A DNA stretch of 64,000 bases, taken from contig NZ_CP076723.1 of the NCBI RefSeq assembly GCF_018986915.1, positions 1,831,501 to 1,895,500 of the forward strand. The letters run 5' to 3'. The number at the start of each line of letters is the position of its first letter. Position 1 is the stretch's first letter. A program made the position numbers and the translations under genes. This DNA is from Geomonas oryzisoli (GTDB lineage: Bacteria > Desulfobacterota > Desulfuromonadia > Geobacterales > Geobacteraceae). The notes below the pieces were generated by a model. The model ran no database searches. It was not told where the DNA came from and worked only from the letters and a program-made list of their open reading frames with translations. Below are positions 7,169 through 15,132 of this stretch, in pieces.

Positions 7169-8272
7169 TTATTTCTTGATCTTCTTGAGCATGGCCTCGA
7201 TGACGTGATGGGCGTCGTTGACGGCGGTGTAGATCAGGTTGGGATGACGCTCTTCCTGGATCGCTCCCTGGTTGATGCGCATGTAGGAGGGGGAGATGGC
7301 GCCGCCGATCACGTAGACCCCCTTCCTGGTCGATTCGAAGTCCGCGGTCAGCAAGAGCAGGCGATCCCCTTCTTTGGCCACCTGGCAGACACCTTCGGCG
7401 CAGGCGATGGTCTGGACGCCGATCTTGTCGTAGATGGAGGTCGGGCCCTGGCTGCCAATGCAGGCGATGACGTTCTTCATGGGGAAGCTCATGGCGTGGT
7501 AGCGCTCGATGCCGCCCTCCATCTTGTCCTCGCTGACCCGGATCACCAGACGGTCCACACCTTCATCATCGACTTCGCCGATCCTCGGGGTCGCGCCGGG
7601 AAGAAGCCTGATGTTGCCGCCCAAAAGGATTTCCTCGCCCAGCCGCTGCGCGGTTTCCTTGTTCACGTCGAAGGTCTCGGCGACATGCGCCCAGTACACC
7701 GGCTCCTTGTCGTTGGCGTTCCTCTTCTCCTTCAGGATGGAGATGATGACGTCGGCGGCCGAGTTGCCGCCGCCGATCACCAGGGTGCGCACGCCGATGT
7801 ATTTCTTCGGGTCGTCGAGCCCCTTGGCGACCATCTTGGCGTCGCCGTACACGGAGAGCTCCTTGGGGATGGAGCTGCCAAAGGCAAGAAGCACCTTCTT
7901 CGCCTGGAAGGTCCCCCTGGAGGTGTGCACCTTCAGGTAGTCGCGCCCCTCTTCGAGGTTCTCGAACTGGGTGTCGGTCAGTACGTTGAGCCCCTCGTGC
8001 TGGACGAAGTGCTGCACGTACTGGATGTATTTCTCAACGGTGACCGGTTTGTCAGGCGGACGCAGTTCCTCGACCAGGAAGGGCTCGGGGTTCTCCTTGG
8101 GTTTGGAGGGATAGACGTTCTTCCCTTCGGGATAGGTGTTGGCGATGCCCTGGAAAATGGACTTGCCGGATTCGATCAAGATATGGCTCAGGCCGTTTTT
8201 GTGACACAAGTAGGCGGCGGCCACACCACCTGGGCCTCCGCCGACGATTAGTACATCGTATTTCTGATCCAT
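7169..8272 (-). CDS. FAD/NAD(P)-dependent oxidoreductase (thioredoxin-reductase/YpdA-like)
   Basis: A flavoprotein of 367 residues with two Rossmann folds. The N-terminal FAD site is DVLIVGGGPGGVAAAYLC and the NAD(P) site is VRTLVIGGGNSAADVIIS near the middle. The C-terminal segment GVYVIGGAISPS corresponds to the second FAD contact. No redox-active CxxC pair is evident, so it is not an ordinary thioredoxin reductase. The YpdA-like or ferredoxin-NADP reductase-like branch fits better, with substrate unknown. ATG at 8272 follows GAGGAG on the minus strand. Convergent with the TPR gene and ends 6 bases before the composite repeat. Confidence 0.8.
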   Translation of the reverse strand: MDQKYDVLIVGGGPGGVAAAYLCHKNGLSHILIESGKSIFQGIANTYPEGKNVYPSKPKENPEPFLVEELRPPDKPVTVEKYIQYVQHFVQHEGLNVLTDTQFENLEEGRDYLKVHTSRGTFQAKKVLLAFGSSIPKELSVYGDAKMVAKGLDDPKKYIGVRTLVIGGGNSAADVIISILKEKRNANDKEPVYWAHVAETFDVNKETAQRLGEEILLGGNIRLLPGATPRIGEVDDEGVDRLVIRVSEDKMEGGIERYHAMSFPMKNVIACIGSQGPTSIYDKIGVQTIACAEGVCQVAKEGDRLLLLTADFESTRKGVYVIGGAISPSYMRINQGAIQEERHPNLIYTAVNDAHHVIEAMLKKIKK

Positions 8273-8364
8273 GGTGCTCCTCGCGGGTCTTTCACTGGAT
8301 GTTCTATAACGGTACAACTATACACGTTTAGCCGGGGGCTTCCTAGCAATAATGAGAAGCGGGC

Positions 8365-8392
8365 TTGGCAAAGAGTCGGCATCGGGTAGTAT
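8365..8392 (+). promoter_or_regulatory. Sigma-70 promoter for the second YtxH gene
   Basis: TTGGCA (8365-8370), 16-base spacer and TAGTAT (8387-8392), 44 bases before the start codon. Confidence 0.55.
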
Positions 8393-8436
8393 AGGGAGGG
8401 CAGAGCTAAAAAAACGCTGGCGAAGGAGGAGGGGCT

Positions 8437-8793
8437 ATGGCCGAAAGAGACAACAAGGTGATGGTTGGGGCACTGCTGCTCCTGGCCGGAGGGATCATCG
8501 GGGCAGGGGTGGCACTTATGTATGCGCCGCAAAGCGGCGAGAAAACCCGCAAGGAGATCGGACGCTACGCCAAGAAGGCGCGCCGCAAGGGCGAGGAGGC
8601 ACTTGAGGCGGTGGAGGACTTCACCGAGCAGGTAGGCGAGATGGCCGAGGCGGTCGGTGAGCGCGCCAACGAGATCCTTGATCGCGGCAAGGACATGGCC
8701 TACAGCGCCAAGAAGGGGCTCCTCAAGGCCCTCGAGGACGGCGAGGCCAGGCTGATGAAGGAGAGGTCGAGGCTGGCCAAGCTGATAGGTTAG
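8437..8793 (+). CDS. YtxH-family membrane protein
   Basis: A 118-residue protein with a hydrophobic N-terminal segment (about 8-29) and the YtxH signature LMYAPQSGEKTRKEIGRYAKK. A long, strongly charged amphipathic helix follows, with repeated Glu/Ala/Lys and the segments AEAVGERANEIL and AYSAKKGLLKAL, reminiscent of late-embryogenesis-abundant or phasin-like helices. AAGGAGGAGG precedes the start. It is an extended paralogue of the protein at 3293-3529. No enzymatic residues are visible; a stress or envelope role is inferred from the family only. Confidence 0.8.
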   Translation: MAERDNKVMVGALLLLAGGIIGAGVALMYAPQSGEKTRKEIGRYAKKARRKGEEALEAVEDFTEQVGEMAEAVGERANEILDRGKDMAYSAKKGLLKALEDGEARLMKERSRLAKLIG

Positions 8794-8835
8794 GGCGTCC
8801 CGCTAGGGGAGGGGGATGAAGACTGTTGAACGAAA

Positions 8836-8868
8836 AAAAGGCCCCGCATCGATGATGCGGGGCCTTTT
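8836..8868. terminator. Bidirectional rho-independent terminator
   Basis: AAAAGGCCCCGCATC and GATGCGGGGCCTTTT form a perfect stem with A- and T-runs at both ends, between the convergent YtxH and purC genes. Confidence 0.9.
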
Positions 8869-8888
8869 ACGTTTGAAGTGCGGGGATG

Positions 8889-9779
8889 CTAGATCCCCTT
8901 GCCGGTCAGCTTCACCAGCGCTTCCATGTACTTCTCGCCGGTCTTCTTGACGATTTCCTCGGGAAGCGGCGGTGCCGGGGCGGTCTTGCCCCAGTCCAGG
9001 GTCTCCAGGTAGTCCCTCAGGAACTGCTTGTCGAAGGAAGGCTGCGGGCCGCCCGGTTTGTAGCTCTCCTTGGGCCAGAAACGGCTGGAGTCCGGGGTCA
9101 TGCACTCGTCGATGATGATCAGCTCGCCTTCGTAAATGCCGTACTCGAACTTGGTGTCGGCGATGATGATCCCTTTCTGGTCGGCCAGGTCGCGCGCCTT
9201 CTCGTAGATCTTCAGCGTTACCTCGCGTACCTTCTCGGAGATCTCCTTGCCGCAGATCTCGCACATCTGCTCGAAGGAGATGTTCTCGTCGTGGGTGCCG
9301 AGCTCGGCCTTGGTGGAGGGGGTGAAGATCGGCTGCGGCAGGCGGTCGCTCTCCTTGAGCCCTTCGGGGAGCTTGATGCCGCAGATGGCGCCGGTCTGCT
9401 GGTAGTCCTTCCAGCCGGAGCCGGAGATGTAGCCGCGCACGATGCACTCGGCCGCCAGCGGCTGGGCCTTCTTCACCCACATGGAGCGGCCTGCCAGGAC
9501 GTCGGCGTAGGGCTGGCACTCAGCGGGGAAATCGGCCACATCGGTGGAGATGATGTGGTTCTTGATGATGTCTTCCATTTGGCGAAACCAGTAGGCGGAG
9601 ATCTGGGTCAGGACGTAACCCTTGTTGGGAATTCCTTCGTTCATGATGACGTCGAACGCGGAGATCCTGTCGGTGGTGACGATGAGCAGCGTTTCACCGA
9701 GGTCGTAGATGTCGCGCACCTTCCCGCGTGCGGCAAGTTTGAGGCCGGGGAAGTCAGTGTTGAGTACCGGTGTTGTCAT
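8889..9779 (-). CDS. purC: Phosphoribosylaminoimidazole-succinocarboxamide synthase
   Basis: Step of de novo purine synthesis: condenses CAIR with aspartate, using ATP, to give SAICAR in the cytoplasm. The 296 residues carry the family hallmarks [10 protein letters not shown] near the N terminus, [35 protein letters not shown], and the ATP-site [10 protein letters not shown] with [15 protein letters not shown]. The length fits the roughly 295-residue SAICAR synthases rather than the 240-residue E. coli type. AAGGAG precedes the ATG. Downstream of the PpiD-like gene by 107 bases with no terminator between, so possibly co-transcribed. No purine riboswitch was seen. Confidence 0.97.
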   Translation of the reverse strand: MTTPVLNTDFPGLKLAARGKVRDIYDLGETLLIVTTDRISAFDVIMNEGIPNKGYVLTQISAYWFRQMEDIIKNHIISTDVADFPAECQPYADVLAGRSMWVKKAQPLAAECIVRGYISGSGWKDYQQTGAICGIKLPEGLKESDRLPQPIFTPSTKAELGTHDENISFEQMCEICGKEISEKVREVTLKIYEKARDLADQKGIIIADTKFEYGIYEGELIIIDECMTPDSSRFWPKESYKPGGPQPSFDKQFLRDYLETLDWGKTAPAPPLPEEIVKKTGEKYMEALVKLTGKGI

Positions 9780-9886
9780 TGGTGCATTCTCCTTTTATTC
9801 GCGCTGAGCGTGAAAAGTGAAAGGTGAAGAGTGCACCCGCACCCTCCACCTCGCACTGTAAGCTGTTTTTCTTCCCTGCTGCCCGA

Positions 9887-11467
9887 TTAGTCCTGGAGCA
9901 CCAGCGGGTTGATGTCGATCTTCGCCTTGTCGCGCAGCCCCTTGATCCACTTGTCCAGGGCCTCCTGCTGCTTCTTGGGCAGCAGGGCCGCCTTGATGGT
10001 GCCGGAGTTCTTGGCGAGGTCGGTAAGCGGCGCCTCGGTGCGGGACTTGAGCGCCACCGCGTACCAGCGGTCGCCCACCTTGACGGGCTGCTTGGCGGCC
10101 TGGTTGGGAGCGTTCAGGGTGAAGGCCGCTTCCATCAACTCGGGGGAGGTACCGATGGTCGGGACCGCGCCGGTCGGAGCGTAGCCGAAGCTGCCGGTTT
10201 CCTTGGCGGCGACGCCGCCTTTGCCAAGCTGCTGCAGCGCTTCCTCGGCCTTCTTCTTGGCCAGGTCGGCGGCCTTGACCTCGACGGCCTTGGCTTCCAC
10301 GGCACCCCTGATCTGGGCCAGCGGCGGCACAGCGGCCGGCTTCTTGTCCAGCACCTTGACCAGGTAGATCCCCTTGGAGGTCTCGACCGGACCGCCGAGT
10401 TCGCCCTGCTTGAGGGCGAAGGCGCGGGCGAGGACTTCGGTTTCGCCGGCAAGGGCGGCGGCCGGCGCCTTGGCGGTGAACAGCGGGGTCTTCTCGACCT
10501 TGCCACCGAGGGCTGCCGCGGCCCCGTCCAGGTCGCCGTTGGCTTTGAACTTGTTGACCGCCTCGGCGGCCTTCTCGTAGGCTTCCTTGGCCGCCTTCTG
10601 TTTCTGGGCGTCGGCGGTGGCCTTGTCTTTCACTTCGGCGAACGGCAGTATACCACCTTTGCCCTGGTAGCGGTCGATGTTCTTCTGGTAGAAGGTCTGC
10701 ACCTCATCCGGGGTGACGCTCACCTTGGCGGCGATCTGGGCGGGGTTCACCACGGTGTAGGCGATGGAGGCCTGCTCCGGGGTCTTGAACTCGTTCTGGT
10801 GGTCCTGCAGGTAGGAGGTGAGCTCCTGGTCGGTCAGCTTGATGCTCCCCTTGACATCGGCGGGGGAGAAGGAAACGTAGGCGAGGTTCACCTTGTCGTT
10901 TTGCTTCTTGAAGGCTTCTTTCACCTCGGCATCGGTCACCGTGGCGGATTCTTTGATCTTGTTGCGGGTCTTCTGCAGCACCATCTCCTGTTCCTGGGAC
11001 TCCTCGAAGTCCTTGGGGGTGATGCGGTTCGCTTTGAGGGTCTGCTGGTAGATGCCGAAGTCGAAGGCGCCGTTTTTCTGGAAGGCGGGGATCTTCGCGA
11101 TCTCTGCAGCCACCTGGTCCTTGTTCACCTTGACGCCCATCTTCTTCGCCTCGTCCAGGACGAGGACGTTGTCGATCAGGGTGTCGATGGTGAGCTTCTT
11201 GATCCCCATCTGCTTTTCCAGTTCGGGGGTGAGGCTGCGGCCGTAGATCTGCTCGTAGAGACCGCGGGTGCGGTAGTAGCTCTTCTGGAACTCGTCCAGG
11301 GATATCTTGGTGCCGTTCACCGTTGCCGCATAGCTCTTGCCACCGCGCCCGTCACTGCCGCCTTTACCCCAGACCAGGAAAATGGTCCCTATGAAAGAAA
11401 GAACGATGACGACGAATACAACCTTGATGACAATGGATTGCTTGTACTTCCTCATTACGCCTAGCAT
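9887..11467 (-). CDS. Membrane-anchored PpiD-like peptidyl-prolyl isomerase
   Basis: Periplasmic foldase/chaperone held in the inner membrane. The 526 residues start with a short cytoplasmic tail and one transmembrane helix (about 12-33, VIKVVFVVIVLSFIGTIFLVW). A SurA-like helical N domain with LTIDTLIDNVLVLDEAKKMG and SLDEFQKSYYRTRGLYEQ follows. A degenerate parvulin domain comes next (about 240-370), containing KGIYLVKVLDKKPA, and then a second helical lobe. The catalytic parvulin core is poorly conserved, as in many PpiD proteins where chaperoning dominates. The start at 11467 has AAAGGAG 10 bases upstream; the alternative ATG 12 bases later has none. Divergent from mreB. Confidence 0.85.
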   Translation of the reverse strand: MLGVMRKYKQSIVIKVVFVVIVLSFIGTIFLVWGKGGSDGRGGKSYAATVNGTKISLDEFQKSYYRTRGLYEQIYGRSLTPELEKQMGIKKLTIDTLIDNVLVLDEAKKMGVKVNKDQVAAEIAKIPAFQKNGAFDFGIYQQTLKANRITPKDFEESQEQEMVLQKTRNKIKESATVTDAEVKEAFKKQNDKVNLAYVSFSPADVKGSIKLTDQELTSYLQDHQNEFKTPEQASIAYTVVNPAQIAAKVSVTPDEVQTFYQKNIDRYQGKGGILPFAEVKDKATADAQKQKAAKEAYEKAAEAVNKFKANGDLDGAAAALGGKVEKTPLFTAKAPAAALAGETEVLARAFALKQGELGGPVETSKGIYLVKVLDKKPAAVPPLAQIRGAVEAKAVEVKAADLAKKKAEEALQQLGKGGVAAKETGSFGYAPTGAVPTIGTSPELMEAAFTLNAPNQAAKQPVKVGDRWYAVALKSRTEAPLTDLAKNSGTIKAALLPKKQQEALDKWIKGLRDKAKIDINPLVLQD

Positions 11468-11490
11468 TCCGGTTCGGCTCCTTTGCGCAC

Positions 11491-11518
11491 ATAATAATAG
11501 AGTCTAATTCACAATCAA
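11491..11518 (-). promoter_or_regulatory. Sigma-70 promoter for the PpiD-like gene
   Basis: On the minus strand TTGATT and TATTAT are spaced by 16 bases. It overlaps the plus-strand promoter predicted for mreB (11508-11535), so the two divergent promoters may exclude one another. Confidence 0.5.
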
Positions 11519-11535
11519 GAGTGGCGAATGATAAT
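11508..11535 (+). promoter_or_regulatory. Candidate sigma-70 promoter for mreB
   Basis: TTCACA (11508-11513), 16-base spacer and GATAAT (11530-11535). It would give an untranslated leader of roughly 170 bases before mreB. Confidence 0.45.
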
Positions 11536-11562
11536 ATACTTTAATCGCAAAAGCAACGGTAG

Positions 11563-12753
<1,191 letters not shown>

Positions 12754-12795
12754 TTTCCCGTTCTTCCATTTGCCGTTTCTACCCGAGGGATCTCC

Positions 12796-13809
12796 ATGAC
12801 CGACGCTATCATAGACGTCATCATACCCGTTTGGAACCGGCCCGAAGAGACTCGAAACTGTCTGGTCAACCTGATCAACCACACCCCGAACGCCCGGTTT
12901 ATCATCGTCGATTGCGGCTCCGAGCGCGACACCGAGAGGATGTTGCAGGAGTTCGCGGACGGGCTGGACGAGCGCGCCCTTTTGATGCGCGACGACAGCA
13001 ATATCGGGTTTGTCCGTGCCGCCAACCGCGGTTTCGAGAGCTCGACGGCCCCTTTCCTGGCCCTGGTGCGCAGCACCAGCATAGTAACCGCCCGCTGGCT
13101 CGACCCGCTGCTGCAGTTCGCCCAGGAGCACCCGCAGGCCGGCATCCTGCTACCCTGTCTCGATCCCGGTGAACCCTTTGAGGGACCCTGCGAGGTCGAG
13201 AGCGCTTCCTTCGCCGCCATGGTGCTTCGCCGCGAGCTGTACCAGGAGACCGGCGGCTTCGACGAATCCCTGGACGGGGGCGCCTGGTGCCTCAAGGATT
13301 TCACCAGGCGCGCCTGCGCCAAGGGGTACGTCACCTGCCAGGTGCCCGGCCCCGCGGTCAGCCACCAGGAAGAGGTGCCGCTGGGGTCGGAGCTGAGGCG
13401 CCGTGAGACCCTGCAGAGGAGCCTGACCACGTTCCGCGAGCGCTGGGGCGAGGGGGGGAGTTACCTGCTGCACGTTCCCAAGGGGGTCGAGCTGGACCTG
13501 CTGCGCCAGAAACTCGACTGGCTGCTCCAGGGGGCGCGCCACGGAGACTGCTACACGGTGCTGCTGCCCCATGCGCTGAACCAGGCCGCCCAGCTGTCGG
13601 GACTCACCTGCCTGCACGAGAACGTGAAACTGGTGCCGCTGCCCCGGCTGGCCTGGGACGGCATGAAGCGCCGCATGTACGAAAAGCTGATCGCCCAGCG
13701 CCCCGGCACCATGCCGGTCACCGCGGTGGACGGGCTGCCGTTTCCCTGGAGCGAGCGCTACCTCTCGTTCTCGGAGCTCACCGAGCGGATCAAGGCCCGG
13801 GTCCACTAG
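12796..13809 (+). CDS. Glycosyltransferase family 2 with unassigned C-terminal domain
   Basis: A 337-residue protein. The first 200 residues form a GT-A domain with VIIPVWNRPEETRNCL, FIIVDCGSERDT, and DDSNIGFVRAANRGFES, followed by GGFDESLDGGAWCLKDF, the usual acceptor-side segment. The variant LALVRSTS stands where many GT2 enzymes carry a DxD motif, so metal binding may differ. The last 130 residues (YLLHVPKGVELDLL onward) are not recognised. It lies 42 bases after mreB and just before gmhA, so a role in assembling the heptose-containing LPS core or another envelope glycan is inferred. GAGG lies upstream of the ATG. Confidence 0.8.
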   Translation: MTDAIIDVIIPVWNRPEETRNCLVNLINHTPNARFIIVDCGSERDTERMLQEFADGLDERALLMRDDSNIGFVRAANRGFESSTAPFLALVRSTSIVTARWLDPLLQFAQEHPQAGILLPCLDPGEPFEGPCEVESASFAAMVLRRELYQETGGFDESLDGGAWCLKDFTRRACAKGYVTCQVPGPAVSHQEEVPLGSELRRRETLQRSLTTFRERWGEGGSYLLHVPKGVELDLLRQKLDWLLQGARHGDCYTVLLPHALNQAAQLSGLTCLHENVKLVPLPRLAWDGMKRRMYEKLIAQRPGTMPVTAVDGLPFPWSERYLSFSELTERIKARVH

Positions 13810-13842
13810 CACCCCTGCGGGGAGCCGCAGCACGGAGGGTTG

Positions 13843-14412
13843 ATGAAAGAAGAGATCAAGGCCCAGCTTCAGGCCCACGCCCACGTCATAGCGGCGCTCG
13901 AAAGGGACCTCTGTCCGTCCCTGGAGAGCGCCGTTTCGCTTTTGGCCGCGGCGCTGCGCGACGGCAAGAAACTCCTCGTGTTCGGCAACGGGGGCTCCGC
14001 CGCCGACGCCCAGCACTTCGCGGCCGAGATCGTGGGGCGTTTCAAGCTGGAGCGGCGCGCGCTTCCGGCCATCGCCCTCAGTACCGACACCTCCATCCTC
14101 ACCGCCGTGGGCAACGACTACGGCTTCGAACGCATCTTCTCCCGGCAGGTCGAGGCGCACGCCGTCGAGGGGGACGTGCTGGTGGGCATTTCCACCAGCG
14201 GCAACTCCCCCAACGTGCAGCTGGCCCTGGAGGCGGGGCAAAAGCTCGGGTGCCGCAGCATCGCCCTTTTGGGCCGGGACGGAGGGTGCATCAAGGGTGT
14301 GGCCGAGCTCTCCCTGGTGGTGCCCAGCAACGACACGCCGAGGATCCAGGAGGGGCATATCACCATGATCCACATCCTGTGCGACCTCGTGGAGCGGGAA
14401 CTTTTTTCATGA
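13843..14412 (+). CDS. gmhA: D-sedoheptulose-7-phosphate isomerase
   Basis: First committed step of ADP-heptose synthesis: converts sedoheptulose 7-phosphate to D-glycero-D-manno-heptose 7-phosphate. The 189-residue SIS-domain protein has [18 protein letters not shown] (about 45-62) with the phosphate-binding Ser52 and metal-binding His58 and Glu62. Further family motifs are [25 protein letters not shown] and the C-terminal [19 protein letters not shown] at 13843 is chosen over the adjacent TTG because GGAGGG lies just upstream. The neighbouring gmhB supports the pathway assignment. Confidence 0.95.
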   Translation: MKEEIKAQLQAHAHVIAALERDLCPSLESAVSLLAAALRDGKKLLVFGNGGSAADAQHFAAEIVGRFKLERRALPAIALSTDTSILTAVGNDYGFERIFSRQVEAHAVEGDVLVGISTSGNSPNVQLALEAGQKLGCRSIALLGRDGGCIKGVAELSLVVPSNDTPRIQEGHITMIHILCDLVERELFS

Positions 14413-14454
14413 CGGCACGGCTGGGTTAGGTCAGCAAGAAAGGCCAGGGTATCC

Positions 14455-15039
14455 ATGGGCAAGCAGCGTGCGGTTTTCCTCGACCGCGACGGAACCATCA
14501 ATCACGAGGTGCAGTACCTGAGCAGGGCGGAGGACTTCCGTCTCATCCCCGGGGTTCCCTACGCCCTGCAGCGGCTCAAGGACGCCGGTTTTCTCCTGGT
14601 GGTGGTCACCAACCAGTCCGGGATCGGTCGCGGCCTGTACGACGAGGCGGCGCTGCAGGCGGTACACGACCGCATGCACGAGGAGCTGGGGTATTTCGGC
14701 ATCACCATCGACGCCTGCTACTTCTGCCCGCACCATCCCGAGCACGGCGTCGGCGACTACCGGGTGGAGTGCAGCTGCCGCAAACCGCTGCCGGGCATGC
14801 TGGAGCAGGCGGCCCTCGACTTCGACATCGACCTGTCCCGCTCGTACATGATCGGGGACAAGCTGGGCGACATCGAGGCGGGGATCAACGCCGGCTGCAA
14901 GTCGCTCATGGTGCTCACCGGCTACGGTGCTACCGAATCGGCGCGGCTCCCCAAAGGGGTGCGGGCCTACCTTGACCTCCAGGCCGCGGTCGAGGCGATC
15001 CTGGTCGCCGAAGGGAAGAGGAAACGCAAGAAGGGGTGA
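14455..15039 (+). CDS. gmhB: D-glycero-beta-D-manno-heptose-1,7-bisphosphate 7-phosphatase
   Basis: HAD-superfamily phosphatase that removes the C7 phosphate in ADP-heptose synthesis. The 194 residues carry HAD motif I VFLDRDGTIN with Asp10 and Asp12, motif II VVVTNQSGIGRG, and motif IV YMIGDKLGDIEAG. The zinc-binding loop typical of GmhB and HisB-N is present as CYFCPHHPEHG with the later CSCRKPLPGM. It follows gmhA by 42 bases and ends before a strong terminator. The HldE-type kinase/adenylyltransferase needed to finish the pathway is not in this window. The C-terminal GKRKRKKG tail is basic. Confidence 0.95.
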   Translation: MGKQRAVFLDRDGTINHEVQYLSRAEDFRLIPGVPYALQRLKDAGFLLVVVTNQSGIGRGLYDEAALQAVHDRMHEELGYFGITIDACYFCPHHPEHGVGDYRVECSCRKPLPGMLEQAALDFDIDLSRSYMIGDKLGDIEAGINAGCKSLMVLTGYGATESARLPKGVRAYLDLQAAVEAILVAEGKRKRKKG

Positions 15040-15075
15040 ACCGGCAGCGCAGCATGACGACCGCCTCCTTTCAGC

Positions 15076-15119
15076 GGCCGCTACCGACCGGTCCCCGCAC
15101 CGGCAGGAGCGGCCTTTTT
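15076..15119 (+). terminator. Rho-independent terminator closing the mreB-gmhB run
   Basis: Outer arms GGCCGCT and AGCGGCC and inner arms CCGGT and ACCGG form a two-part stem, followed by TTTTT (15115-15119). The ribosome-binding site of the next gene begins only 3 bases after the T-run. Confidence 0.75.
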
Positions 15120-15132
15120 CACAGGAGTGGGC

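Noticed and set aside
7169-8272. Thioredoxin reductase (trxB)
   Set aside because: Two nucleotide-binding sites are present, but the redox-active CxxC pair is not, and the protein is longer than TrxB.
9824-11464. A 546-codon open frame antisense to the PpiD-like gene
   Set aside because: Gly/Leu-rich shadow translation with no motif; the minus-strand gene has a membrane anchor and SurA-like domain.
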